A stretch of 64,000 bases of DNA. Source: a bacterium. GTDB lineage: Bacteria > Myxococcota_A > Bradymonadia > UBA7976 > UBA1532. This document shows, in pieces, positions 48,286 to 57,599 of the stretch. Position 1 is the stretch's first letter, and each line of letters starts with the position of its first letter. The notes below the pieces were generated by a model that made no database searches, had not been told where the DNA came from, and was given only the letters and a program-made list of their open reading frames with translations. The stretch covers positions 39,839 through 103,838 of the forward strand of contig JAUHXC010000038.1 in the NCBI GenBank assembly GCA_030427205.1. The letters are read 5' to 3'. The position numbers were made by a program, and so were the translations under genes.

Positions 48286-49776
48286 ATGTCTCGTACAGCC
48301 CGCACGCCGCTCGCCGCCTTGTGCGGCATCCTGCTGGCCGGCCTGGTGCTGCCCGCCTGCAAGAGCGAGCCGCCGCCGGCGCCGGTCGAGCCGCCCAAGC
48401 CCGTCGAGCCCAAGCCCGTCGAGCCCAAGCCCGTCGAGCCCGAGCCCGTCGAACCCGAACCCGTCGAGCCGGTCACCCTGAAGCCGACGCTGACCGAAGA
48501 GGCGGCCCGCGCCGTATTCGATCGCTGGCTCGCCGCCCAGAACGCAGGCGACTTCGCAGCCTACGAAGCGACCTACGCCCCCCGGTTCTTCGGCATCAAG
48601 CGGGCCGGCCCGCGGACCTACCGCTACGACCGCGCCGGCTGGATGAAGGACCGCCAGCGCATGTTCGGCAAGCCGATGACCGTCACCGCCGAGGACGTGC
48701 GCATCACCCCCGGGCCGGGCACGGCGCGTATCCTGTTCACCCAGACCTGGGCCTCGGGCAACTACCGCGATACGGGGCCCAAGCAGCTGGTGCTCGGGCT
48801 GCACGCCAAGCAGGCGCTCATCGCCCGCGAAGAGATGTTGCAGTCGACGGTGCTCGGCACGGCCCCGGTCGGCGGAGACGTACAGCCGCTGCGCTTCGTG
48901 CGCATGCTCGACGCCCCCTACGTCGTGCTCGGCGACGCGGTCGAGACCGAGGCGCCGCCGCGGCTGCTGGCCCGTGGCCGACCGCACGTGGTCAGCGCGG
49001 CGCTCGCCGGCGAGTCACCGCACGTCGGGCGGGCGGTCACGCTGTATGGCCCCAACGGCCGCCGCTGCGGCGGCACCGTCGCCGAAGTGGTCGTGCTGGG
49101 CATGGTGATCCCGCACTTCGGCGCGATCCAGACCTGGAACGGCGAGATGGACGACAGCGGCGAGAAGGCCTCCGCGGCGGAGATCGCCGCCTCGGTCTGG
49201 GCGATGAGCAGTGAGGGCGGACGGGTGCTCGCCGGCAAGCTCGATCGGACCGCGAACGACTGCGCCGGCGCGCTCTACGCCCGACTCGAAGGGTCCGAGG
49301 CGCCGGTCGCGGCGGTGTGGCGCTCGACGCCCGTGCCGCCGGCCCGCCAGAACGCGGCCCGCGACATGCTGCGACTCGGCGTCGCGTGGAAGGCGATCCA
49401 GAAGGACTACGAAGACATCGAGGGCGGCCAGGGGCCCTGGGACGCCGCCGGCATCGCCCGCACGGTGGTCAAGGGCTTCACCGCGCCCGACGGCCGCGAA
49501 CTGGTGGTCGTCGATATGAACGCCGGCCTGGGCTGCGGCGGCTTCGGCGGCGGGCTGTGGCAGGCGTTCACCGTCGCGGAGGAGCGGGTCGTACCGGTGG
49601 GCGCGCCGCAGACTTCGCCGTTCGTACCCTCCGGCGCGCTCGACCGCGGCGACGGGCTGCCGGCGCTCTTCGGCGTCGAGGGCTACTCGGGCGACAGCGT
49701 GCTGTTCACCCCGCAGGACGGCGCCTATGCCCCCGCGAGCCGGCTGGCGATCCTCGACCTGGATTGCCCCTGCTGA
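48286..49776 (+). CDS. Lipoprotein with a Pro-Lys-Pro-Val-Glu repeat and an NTF2-like domain
   Basis: A 496-residue lipoprotein: lipobox LPAC, followed by repeats of PKPVE/PEPVE (five-residue units encoded by 15-bp DNA repeats, about 48375-48475). Then an NTF2/SnoaL-like domain (about 68-160; FDRWLAAQNAGDFAAYEATY) as often found in outer lipoproteins. The remaining 330 residues have no assigned fold and end in DLDCPC. The ATG at 48286 has GGAGG 7 bp upstream; the longer open frame is antisense to the CHAT gene. Divergent from the CHAT gene. Confidence 0.85.
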   Translation: MSRTARTPLAALCGILLAGLVLPACKSEPPPAPVEPPKPVEPKPVEPKPVEPEPVEPEPVEPVTLKPTLTEEAARAVFDRWLAAQNAGDFAAYEATYAPRFFGIKRAGPRTYRYDRAGWMKDRQRMFGKPMTVTAEDVRITPGPGTARILFTQTWASGNYRDTGPKQLVLGLHAKQALIAREEMLQSTVLGTAPVGGDVQPLRFVRMLDAPYVVLGDAVETEAPPRLLARGRPHVVSAALAGESPHVGRAVTLYGPNGRRCGGTVAEVVVLGMVIPHFGAIQTWNGEMDDSGEKASAAEIAASVWAMSSEGGRVLAGKLDRTANDCAGALYARLEGSEAPVAAVWRSTPVPPARQNAARDMLRLGVAWKAIQKDYEDIEGGQGPWDAAGIARTVVKGFTAPDGRELVVVDMNAGLGCGGFGGGLWQAFTVAEERVVPVGAPQTSPFVPSGALDRGDGLPALFGVEGYSGDSVLFTPQDGAYAPASRLAILDLDCPC

Positions 49777-50293
49777 ACCGCCGAGCCGGCCGACGCCTCG
49801 GCACCCACCCCCCGCTCACCCGACCGCCCCCTCCCCACTCGCTCCACGCGGCCTCTGCTCGAAGACAGCCCGTGCCGTGTGACATAGCGCAGCCCGACCT
49901 TGCGACGGCGTGGTGCCTCGCCGGCTCTGCGCAAGACACCGAAAAATGTAATCGCAATATAATACACCGAAAGGCATACAAGGCTGATCGCCCGAGCCTC
50001 CCCCCTCGATCACCAGGCACCCGAGAGGATACACCGAAAAAGGTATAAACCGCTGATCATACAGGACTTGACAGCCATCCCCGACCGCTGAACGACCACC
50101 GAAAGGCCCGAGTAATGTCCTTGCTGAGTGGCTGCGTGCTAGGTAGTATCCAACGCCGACAGAGAAGACAAGTCACAGAGCTTGGATCTCCGACAGGATC
50201 ACAGAGTTCGGGCCAACCAAGGTCGAGGGACGAGAAGCCTCTATGTGGCAGATCAGATGGACTGTTCGTGCATGGCATTCGCTCGTGGGCCCC
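49777..50293 (+). promoter_or_regulatory. AT-rich control region of the long secreted/ABC-transporter operon, with ACACCGAAA repeats
   Basis: No gene is seen in this 517-bp stretch. A perfect -10 hexamer TATAAT lies at 49958-49963 (-35 weak: GACACC 17 bp upstream). The word ACACCGAAA occurs three times at 49936, 49964 and 50031, in the last two copies followed by a GG-ATA-A and then CTGATC. TTGACA is present at 50068-50073 but without a -10. Repeats this close to the -10 box are candidate sites of a regulator. Confidence 0.5.
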
Positions 50294-53200
50294 ATGGCTC
50301 TCGGCAAGCTTCGGAGATCTCTCGTCCTCGCGGTCGTTGCCTGGGGCGCGGTCGGCTGCGACGACACCACCGACGCGCCTTCGGAGACATCCGCGAAGGC
50401 GGACGTCGCCTCTCCCACCATCCGGATCGAGCGGCCCGAAGTCGTCGTCATGGCCGACGACGTAGACATCGCGGTGCGCGTGGACGGCGCCCCCGTCGAC
50501 GCCGTGCGGTACTCGGTCAGCATCAAATCCGCAGCCAGCGGGGGCGGCACGGTCGCATCCGGCGTCTTGAAGTCGACCGATGGGCAGAGCTACGCGGGCC
50601 GGGTCACACTCGACGCCGAGGGCATCTATCAACTGCGCGTCGTCGGCACCCGCAATGGGCGGGAAGACACCGAAGAATATCAGGACTTCAAGTACAGCTT
50701 CGTCGCACCACCAGAGCCGCGATTCCCGGAGATCGAGGGCCGCCGGTCGGAGGTGAAGCTGAGCCGGCTCGAAGACGGCTACCGCTTGGTGGTCGATACC
50801 GCTCCCGGTATTCGAGTGGAGGTCTCTCGAGGGCAGGAGCTGCTCGGTCGAGCCACCGCGGTGACGGATCGGCTCGAGCTGCACCTCGACCTCGATGAGG
50901 GAGAAAACGCCCTCACCGTGCGCTCCTGGCGCCGTCAGGCCAGCCTGGAGAAGACGCTCACCCTCGACGTCGTGATCGACGATGCGGCACCACAACCCGA
51001 GAGGCCCGTCACCGTCGACGCGCTGTGCCGCGCCGGCCGGACGGCGGCGGCGTGGGGCGCGCGCGGGCGGCTCGACGAGCGGACCGCCGATACCCTGGCC
51101 CCCTGCCTGCTGCTCGGCGCTGTGAAGGCCGAGGCGTGGGCCGGAGCGGCGGCGCTGATCGACCGACCGAGCGATACGCTCGCGCAGTGGCCGCTCGACG
51201 CGTTGCTCGCCGGCGCCATGGCCAGCGCGCGGCAGGGGGCGGCGGGGGTACGGGACCGCGCATGGCGGCTCGCCGTCGAGCGCATCGCCGAGAGCGAACG
51301 TCCGCTCATCGACCGGAAGCGGGCCGAGCAGCTCGGCCGGACGATGCGCGAGAGCGGCGCCGAGGACAGCGTCTTGCTGCCGTGCGTGGAGCACGATGAT
51401 CGCCGGCATGTATGTCATCGCCTGTTGAGCGGCGCCGGCGCTGCGCAGCCGAAAGTCGATCCGGTGGCGCCGCCGGAAGACCCGATCGGGAAGACGCCGC
51501 CGGACGTGCCGCCAGATCCGCCGACCACGCCCGACGCCGCGGTCGATGACGCGGCCGGCGACGGCCCCGAGCTGGAGATCCGGAGCGCCTGCCGGAGCAA
51601 CCGCTTTCGAGATGCCGCCGCGGCCTACCAGGGCGCACAAGACCCGACCGTGACCGATGCCGAACGCCTGTGCATCGCGCTGGGTCTTCAGATGTCCGGG
51701 CGCTGCGAAGACGCCCTCTCGATGGCTGATCCGTTGACCGGGTCGAGGGCCTCCGACGCCGTGCCCGCCTGGCAGCTCATCGGTGGATGCCATGCGACGC
51801 TCGGCCGCAAGGACGAGGCGGCGCGGAGCTGGCAGCGGGCGATCGAGCTCGCGCTGAGCGGGCGCTCGCGGTTTCGCATGAGCCCTGCGCGCGTGCGGGC
51901 CGACCTCGAGCGCGCTCGGCTCGACGAGGCGCAGTACGCGCGTGCCGTCGAGCCCTGCAGCCGCCATGCGGGTCACACGCTGTGCGCCGCGTTGATCGAC
52001 GAGGTGGCCCCATCGGCTTCGCTCGCCGAGTTGTGCCGCAATGGCGATCACGGGGCGGCGGCCGCCCACCCCGACGCCGAGTCCCCGCCCGAGCGGCTGG
52101 CGCTCTGCGTCGCGCGCGGGCTGGTCGAACTCGGGCAGCCGGGGCGGGCGCGCACCGTGCTGCGCGCCGCCGTTCGAAAGATGTCCGCCGGCGGTGAACT
52201 CGGCGCGGCCAGCCGCCTCCTGGCGGAGGTCAGCACCGGTCGAGACGCGGTCGAAGCGATGAAACGCGCCGTCGAGATGGTGGCCCAGTCGCTCTACGTC
52301 GTCGAAGACCCACCGCAGTTCTACCGCGAGATCACCGCGGTGCGCGGCCGAGATGCCGTCGAGCAGATCATCACCCCATGCCGGCAGGCCAGCCGTCGAG
52401 AGGCATGCCGCAAGCTGCTGAGCCACTTCGACGGTGAGCCCGCTCAGCCCGAGCCCGCTCAGCCCGAGCCGGAGCCCGCTCAGCCCGAGCCCGAGCCCGC
52501 TCAGCCCGAGCCCGAGCCCACTCAGCCCGAGCCCGCCCGGCCCGAGCCGGTGCCGGCGCCCGCCCTGACCGCGAGCAAGGCCGACGTCATCGGCCGGCCG
52601 GCCGGGGCCCGACTGGTGCTCATCCTCGACGACGGCACGAAGATCGAGAAGGCCACCCCATCGGGCGCCTTCGACATCGACGAGGACGCGTTGCCGGTCG
52701 GCGCCGTCCGGTTCTCGATGAGCGCGGGCGGTCGCCAGACGCGTTCGGGCAGGGTCAACCTGCGGGCCAGGAAGGCTGCGGAGGGGCCGGTGCGCCTCTA
52801 CGCGCACAAGGTGGGTGCCCACAAGCCGTACAGCGACGGTGAAGCGGCCCTCGCTCGCGGTGATACGGGCGCGGCCATCGCGGCGTTCCGCGCCGCGACC
52901 CGGGCCGACTCCGACTTCTGCCTGGCCTACACCTATCTGGGCTACGCCCAGGGCCTGGCCGGCGACGTCAAGCAAGCCAAGGGCAGCCTGCAGCGCTGCA
53001 GCAGCAGCCTCGACAACGATCTGGCGGCGGTGGCCACCGCGCGATTCATGTCCGCCGTCGTGGAGCTGCGCAACCGCATCGACAGCGCCTCGCCCGAGCA
53101 GCTCGCGAGCCTCTTGCGCGGGCTGCGCCGCGGATACGGTCGCGTCGTCTACGCCAACCGGGTGCTGCGAGGTACGGCCCGCGGGCGGAGCATCAACCTC

Positions 53201-53437
53201 GGCGTGATCAACAGCGTATGGACCGCGCGGGGCAAGACCGCCTACTGGCGCAAGCTGGCCGCTGCGGAGGGCGCGCCCGAGCCGATCGCGTCGGCGTGCC
53301 GGGAAGCGCTCAAGGTGTGGCGTAAGCTCCCCGCCAGCCAGATGCGCTACGTGGGCACGCGCCTGACGGATACCAAAGCCGACTTCGCAGACGAGCGAAC
53401 CCGGGCGATGGCGGAATTGGGGGCAGCGTGCAAGTGA
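50294..53437 (+). CDS. TPR lipoprotein heading the ABC-transporter operon
   Basis: A 1047-residue lipoprotein (lipobox AVGC; start ATG 50294, with a longer in-frame start at 50243). Beta-sandwich-like domains (about 30-230; TIRIERPEVVVMADDVDIAV) are followed by a Cys-rich helical region with TPR-like text and Cys pairs (LCRAGRTAAAWGARG, CRSNRFRDAAAAYQGAQD, LCIALGLQMSGRCEDALSM). Then comes a Gln-Pro-Glu-Pro repeat (encoded about 52436-52550), a carboxypeptidase-regulatory-like beta domain, and terminal TPRs (GDTGAAIAAFRAATRADSDF). No enzyme motif is visible. The next gene starts inside its last codons. Probably a scaffold on the cell surface. Confidence 0.85.
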   Translation: MALGKLRRSLVLAVVAWGAVGCDDTTDAPSETSAKADVASPTIRIERPEVVVMADDVDIAVRVDGAPVDAVRYSVSIKSAASGGGTVASGVLKSTDGQSYAGRVTLDAEGIYQLRVVGTRNGREDTEEYQDFKYSFVAPPEPRFPEIEGRRSEVKLSRLEDGYRLVVDTAPGIRVEVSRGQELLGRATAVTDRLELHLDLDEGENALTVRSWRRQASLEKTLTLDVVIDDAAPQPERPVTVDALCRAGRTAAAWGARGRLDERTADTLAPCLLLGAVKAEAWAGAAALIDRPSDTLAQWPLDALLAGAMASARQGAAGVRDRAWRLAVERIAESERPLIDRKRAEQLGRTMRESGAEDSVLLPCVEHDDRRHVCHRLLSGAGAAQPKVDPVAPPEDPIGKTPPDVPPDPPTTPDAAVDDAAGDGPELEIRSACRSNRFRDAAAAYQGAQDPTVTDAERLCIALGLQMSGRCEDALSMADPLTGSRASDAVPAWQLIGGCHATLGRKDEAARSWQRAIELALSGRSRFRMSPARVRADLERARLDEAQYARAVEPCSRHAGHTLCAALIDEVAPSASLAELCRNGDHGAAAAHPDAESPPERLALCVARGLVELGQPGRARTVLRAAVRKMSAGGELGAASRLLAEVSTGRDAVEAMKRAVEMVAQSLYVVEDPPQFYREITAVRGRDAVEQIITPCRQASRREACRKLLSHFDGEPAQPEPAQPEPEPAQPEPEPAQPEPEPTQPEPARPEPVPAPALTASKADVIGRPAGARLVLILDDGTKIEKATPSGAFDIDEDALPVGAVRFSMSAGGRQTRSGRVNLRARKAAEGPVRLYAHKVGAHKPYSDGEAALARGDTGAAIAAFRAATRADSDFCLAYTYLGYAQGLAGDVKQAKGSLQRCSSSLDNDLAAVATARFMSAVVELRNRIDSASPEQLASLLRGLRRGYGRVVYANRVLRGTARGRSINLGVINSVWTARGKTAYWRKLAAAEGAPEPIASACREALKVWRKLPASQMRYVGTRLTDTKADFADERTRAMAELGAACK

Positions 53438-54987
53438 AGGCCTTGCGTATCGGTATGAGCGTCGTCGGTCTGTGCCTTTCGCTGACGGCCACCGCGGCCG
53501 CCGACGCACCGCGGCTGTGCCTGCTCGACGACGCAGGGACGGATCGAACGGGTTGCCGGGGAGCCCCCGCCGAGGTGCTCGAGCCGAACCGGCCGATCAC
53601 CATCCGGGTCGACGTCCCCCTGGCCGGCGCCCCTCGCCCGCTGAGCGTGGTGCGCGTCAGTGCGGCCCACGCCCAGGGACGCCCGCTCGCCTTCGAGCCG
53701 GTCGTACGCGACAGCTCGATCGCCGAGCGCCGCTTCGACAAGATCCCGGGCAGACAGAGCTTCCGCCTCGCGAGCGGAGACGAGGCCGGCAACTACCGCC
53801 CGAAGTGGCACGCCGACGGGCGCTATCTCGTCTGGCATCAGATCGGCGACGTCGCCCGGCTCTGGTGCCTCGATGTGGACGCCGCCGAGCCTGCGCCGCG
53901 CGCGGTCGAGTTCCCCGATGAGAACGCGGACGAGCTCTTCGGAGAGACCGCCGACGGCATCAGTCACTTCGAGTGGGTGCCGGGCACCACGTCGGTGCTC
54001 GTGCGCCTGACCCGGGCCCGAGAGTTGCGGCGGGTCGACTTCGAGAACTGCAAGGGCGAGGTGACCCCGGCCGCCGAGCTGCCGGAGGCCACCGACTTCG
54101 CGTTGTCGCCGGACGGCCGCTGGATGGTCTGGCGGCCCGCGGGGGCCGAGCGCCTCGTCGTCGGGCCCGTCGGCGGTGAACCCGTCGGCGAGCTGTGCGG
54201 CCCGAATGCCGACCCCATGCTGCGCACATCGGTCTGCCGGGGCGTGCGCTGGCGACCCGACGGCGGCGCGGTGGCTTTCTGGCGGGCTCAGAGCGGAAGG
54301 AGCGGCGGCCAGCAGGTCATCTGGACCCCACTCGACCTGCGGCGCAAGGTGATCGGGCGTCCCCGCCTCGTCGAAGTGACCGGAGGCGCAGCGAGCGCGC
54401 GCAACGCGAAGAAGCCGGCCATGGCCATCGCGTTCAGCCCGTCGGGCGAACACCTCGCCTTCGTCAGCGGCGGGCGGATCAACATCGTCGATACCCGGGC
54501 AGCCGGCCCGAAGAGCGTCGCCCGGCCGCTCTCGATGAGCCGTGGACGCTACAACTCCAACAAATCCGACATCGTATGGCTCGATACGCATCACATCGCG
54601 GCGGTCATCGACGGCACCGGCGGACAGCATCCGATCGTGGTGGCGCACGTCGATCCCGCCCGCCAGCCGTCGATGCTCTCCCGCGCGTTCCCGACCCACT
54701 ACGACCTCGCCTGGGCGTCGACGACGCGCCGGCTGGCCGTGAGCGGGTTCGTCAGCCAGCAGAGCATCTGGATCGCCGACGTGCTCACCACCCGGCCCGA
54801 TGACAGCCCCCCACCCGAGTATTTCCTGGCCATCCGTGAGGGCGAGAGCGCGCCGGTCAACCTGACCGGCTCCCGTCCCACACATCGCTACGCCGACGGC
54901 CTCGAGCTCGATGCCCGATGGGAGCCCGTCTCCGGCGCCGACGCGGCGCGGCTGACCCTGACCTTCGTCCTGCGGAAGAGCCCATGA
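53428..54987 (+). CDS. Secreted TolB/PD40-like beta-propeller protein
   Basis: A 519-residue exported protein with a signal peptide (about 1-25, cleavage after TAAA). Blades of a TolB-type propeller are visible as repeats of ...PKWHADGRYLVWHQ, FALSPDGRWMVW, GVRWRPDGGAVAFW, AIAFSPSGEHLAFVSG. The first two Cys may be paired (CLLDDAGTDRTGC). Start GTG at 53428 overlaps the upstream gene by 10 bases. Such propellers act in protein or cell-wall binding. Its position between the TPR lipoprotein and a small secreted protein, in a transporter operon, is unusual. Confidence 0.85.
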   Translation: MQVKALRIGMSVVGLCLSLTATAAADAPRLCLLDDAGTDRTGCRGAPAEVLEPNRPITIRVDVPLAGAPRPLSVVRVSAAHAQGRPLAFEPVVRDSSIAERRFDKIPGRQSFRLASGDEAGNYRPKWHADGRYLVWHQIGDVARLWCLDVDAAEPAPRAVEFPDENADELFGETADGISHFEWVPGTTSVLVRLTRARELRRVDFENCKGEVTPAAELPEATDFALSPDGRWMVWRPAGAERLVVGPVGGEPVGELCGPNADPMLRTSVCRGVRWRPDGGAVAFWRAQSGRSGGQQVIWTPLDLRRKVIGRPRLVEVTGGAASARNAKKPAMAIAFSPSGEHLAFVSGGRINIVDTRAAGPKSVARPLSMSRGRYNSNKSDIVWLDTHHIAAVIDGTGGQHPIVVAHVDPARQPSMLSRAFPTHYDLAWASTTRRLAVSGFVSQQSIWIADVLTTRPDDSPPPEYFLAIREGESAPVNLTGSRPTHRYADGLELDARWEPVSGADAARLTLTFVLRKSP

Positions 54988-55685
54988 CAGTCATACGCAT
55001 GCCCACGGCCTCGCGACGGGTCACCCGCGCCTTGAGCGCAGCGGTGCTCATGTGCGCCGTATCCGGCGCGCGGGCCGAGTGCCCCGAGACGCTCGCCGCG
55101 CCCGAGGTGCCCGACGCGCTCACCCGCGCGACGATCCGGCTCAACCTGCTCGAGCGCACCGCCGAGCGGGCGGCGTTCATGGCCGTCTCCGAAGCGGCAG
55201 CCCGGGCGCGGCCCTCCGCGCGCCTCCTGGCGCTCTATGCCGACCATGTCTCGCTCCTGCCACGCTTGCGCTATGTCGAGGGCAGAGCGGACCTCGCCCG
55301 GCACGTCGCGGCCATCGGCAAGCTCGGCCGTGACGACCGCTGCCGCATGCGCGCGCTGCTCGAACACGACGAGGCGGGCGTTCGCGTGGGCGCGCTGCTC
55401 GCCTATCGACCCAAAGCGATCGAACGACTCGCAGGCACCGACCCCCAGCGGGTTGCCGATCTGATCGAGATCTTCGGCGCGCTCGGCGGCCTCTACCATC
55501 GCATCGGGGCCCGCCGGCACTTCTTCGACATCACCTACCACTTCGTCGATGTCTTCGAACCCATTCGGCGGCGGCTCGCACCGAGCCTCGCCAAGCGAGT
55601 GGGTGAGGTCCTCGACGACTTCGGACAGCGTCGGGCAGAGCTCTTCGCCGATTTGCCGTCCGGCACCCGACCGGGCCAGGATTGA
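54984..55685 (+). CDS. Small secreted protein of unknown function
   Basis: A 233-residue exported helical protein (signal peptide to about 31, cleavage after GARA; single Cys at the mature N-terminus). Helix-rich text with HEAT-like units (LARHVAAIGKLGRDDRCRMRALL). No family recognised. Its ATG overlaps the propeller stop (ATGA at 54984-54987). Gene order implies joint function with the transporter that follows. Confidence 0.8.
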   Translation: MTVIRMPTASRRVTRALSAAVLMCAVSGARAECPETLAAPEVPDALTRATIRLNLLERTAERAAFMAVSEAAARARPSARLLALYADHVSLLPRLRYVEGRADLARHVAAIGKLGRDDRCRMRALLEHDEAGVRVGALLAYRPKAIERLAGTDPQRVADLIEIFGALGGLYHRIGARRHFFDITYHFVDVFEPIRRRLAPSLAKRVGEVLDDFGQRRAELFADLPSGTRPGQD

Positions 55686-55695
55686 GGGAGACGAG

Positions 55696-57426
55696 ATGAC
55701 GCGCGCACCGTTCATGAGCCATGGCACTCCTGCCACGAATGACAGAGTGATACGCAAGGACATCATGGCCGCCATCGGCGCCATCGTGCGGCGCGCCACC
55801 GTCGGCGCATCGCTCGCCGGCATCATGCTCACCGGCACGCTCCTGCCATCGCCGGGCAACGCTCAGCAGGTGGAGGTCGACCGCGAGTTGTCGTACGCCC
55901 AGCAAGGCAGCCACATCAACCTCGACCCGATGACGGCCGAAGACCTCGACTCGTGGAACCTCATCGAGTTGATGCTGCGCGGCCTGGTTCAGGTGGACGA
56001 CAACCTTCAACTCGGCCCCGACCTCGCGACCTACACCTTGCGCGAGTCCCGCGACCGGATCCGGGTGACCTTCAAGCTGCGCGACGCGCAGTGGGCCGGC
56101 TCGGACCTCGACGGCAACCTGCCGGTGACCGCCAAGGACGTCGAGTACTCGCTCGCCAAGGCCCGGGGTCGGGTGGCCAACAAGACCGCCAGCCCGCAGG
56201 TCGCGGGTCTGATGGAAGGCATCCTCAAGTGGGAAGTCGACGGCGACGCCATTCACATCGACTTCGCCAAGGACCAGTGGCGCGCCGATACGCTGGGGCA
56301 GTTCATCAACCTCAGGTTGATGAGTCGAGAGCAGGCCATCAGACTGCGCAAGCTCAAGATGCCGTGGACCGGCAAGCCCTGGAGCACCGGTCCGTATATG
56401 GTGCAGAGCAAGACCGGCGGCACGGTTCGACTGACCCGACGGCGGGACCTGGGCAACGCCGGGCCTGCGATCGAGGTGGTGCACCGCGAGCACCGCTCCG
56501 ATACGCGGGCGGTGAAGACAGATCTGATCATCGGCAATACCGACCTGATGATGGACCTCTCGCCCAAGGACGCCGACGACATCTCCTCGCGCGCCGAGTC
56601 GAAGGCCGCGCGAGAGAGCACGCCGTCGCTGTCATACACGTTCATCGGCATGAACCATCGCGCCCCCCTGCTCGGCGACGTGCGGCTGCGCCGCGCGCTG
56701 TCGATGATGGTCGACAAAGACGCTCTCATCCGCTCTGTCTTCGACCGGATCGCCGATGCGGCCATCCCCGTCACCGGTCCGTACGACCCGCACCTCGCGG
56801 GCACCTACGACCCCGACCTCGAGCCCCTCTACGACTTCGACCCGGACGCGGCGCGCGCGCTGCTCGACGAGGTCTGCGGACCTGCCCCGGCCAAGGGGTC
56901 TCGGCGCTGCAACGGGAAGCCGCTCACTTTGCGGCTCATCTTCAACGGCGACGTCGAGCGCAGCCGGCGCATCGCGTACGCCCTCGAAGAGATGATCGAA
57001 GCCTATGGCATCACCCTCGAGCTCGAGGGGCTCAACGCGCGCCGCGTCGGGCAGCGTCTGACGGCGCCGCAGGGGCGCGCCGGCGGCGACTTCGATCTCA
57101 TCCTGATGACCCACGCCCTGTCGCTCAACTTCGACCCGTATGCGGACTGGCACTCCGAGGGCTTGTCGAACTACTGGTCGTTCTCCGACGCACACCTCGA
57201 CGGTTTGCTCGAGCGGCAGCGCACCGCCGACGCCCAGCTGCGCCACGACCTGCTCGCCGAAGTCCACGGTGCCATGTACGACCAGCAGGCGGCGTTGTTC
57301 TTGTGGTCGCGCAAGCGATTCATCGCCATCAACCGCCGCTTCACCAACGTGGATCCCAAGCGGGTCGACTTCTTCGGCAGTCTGGTCGAGTGGGGCATCG
57401 ATATGAAGCGACTCTCGGCGGAGTGA
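55696..57426 (+). CDS. Oligopeptide/dipeptide-type ABC transporter substrate-binding protein (SBP family 5)
   Basis: A 576-residue exported binding protein (signal peptide with a long n-region, cleavage near GNA-QQ). The SBP_bac_5 pattern is clear: EDLDSWNLIELMLRGLVQVDD, the motif for the bound ligand in GPYMVQSKTGGTVRLTRR, PSLSYTFIGMNHRAPLLGDVRLRRALSMMVDKDAL, and LMTHALSLNFDPYADWHSEGL. It collects peptides or related compounds for the permease pair downstream. It lacks a lipobox, unlike many relatives. GAGGGAG precedes the ATG at 55696. Confidence 0.92.
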   Translation: MTRAPFMSHGTPATNDRVIRKDIMAAIGAIVRRATVGASLAGIMLTGTLLPSPGNAQQVEVDRELSYAQQGSHINLDPMTAEDLDSWNLIELMLRGLVQVDDNLQLGPDLATYTLRESRDRIRVTFKLRDAQWAGSDLDGNLPVTAKDVEYSLAKARGRVANKTASPQVAGLMEGILKWEVDGDAIHIDFAKDQWRADTLGQFINLRLMSREQAIRLRKLKMPWTGKPWSTGPYMVQSKTGGTVRLTRRRDLGNAGPAIEVVHREHRSDTRAVKTDLIIGNTDLMMDLSPKDADDISSRAESKAARESTPSLSYTFIGMNHRAPLLGDVRLRRALSMMVDKDALIRSVFDRIADAAIPVTGPYDPHLAGTYDPDLEPLYDFDPDAARALLDEVCGPAPAKGSRRCNGKPLTLRLIFNGDVERSRRIAYALEEMIEAYGITLELEGLNARRVGQRLTAPQGRAGGDFDLILMTHALSLNFDPYADWHSEGLSNYWSFSDAHLDGLLERQRTADAQLRHDLLAEVHGAMYDQQAALFLWSRKRFIAINRRFTNVDPKRVDFFGSLVEWGIDMKRLSAE

Positions 57427-57467
57427 TACCGCTGACTCCCCCCCCCCACGGGGTGACGTGACGTCGG

Positions 57468-57550
57468 GTGATGTAGCGCTGAGTGAGTGATGTAGCGCTG
57501 AGTGAGTGATGTAGCACCGAGTGATGCGACGCTGAGTGATGTGACGTTGG
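57468..57550. repeat. Tandem repeat between binding-protein and permease genes
   Basis: Two identical copies of GTGATGTAGCGCTGAGTGA (57468-57505) are followed by three shortened 15-bp variants starting GTGATG (57506-57550). The 173-bp gap is by far the widest in this operon, so the repeat could set the expression ratio of the binding protein and the permeases. Confidence 0.75.
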
Positions 57551-57599
57551 GAGGCGCGCCACCGCAGGGTGGATGGCTCGCCCTGTCCCGTGAGAGGGC

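Noticed and set aside
50068..50073. Perfect TTGACA as a second promoter of the importer operon
   Set aside because: No -10-like hexamer is found 16-18 bp downstream (the sequence there is GC-rich).
50115..50465. Small open frame at the start of the importer operon
   Set aside because: Low-complexity Ser/Arg-rich text overlapping the lipoprotein signal region; no ribosome site.
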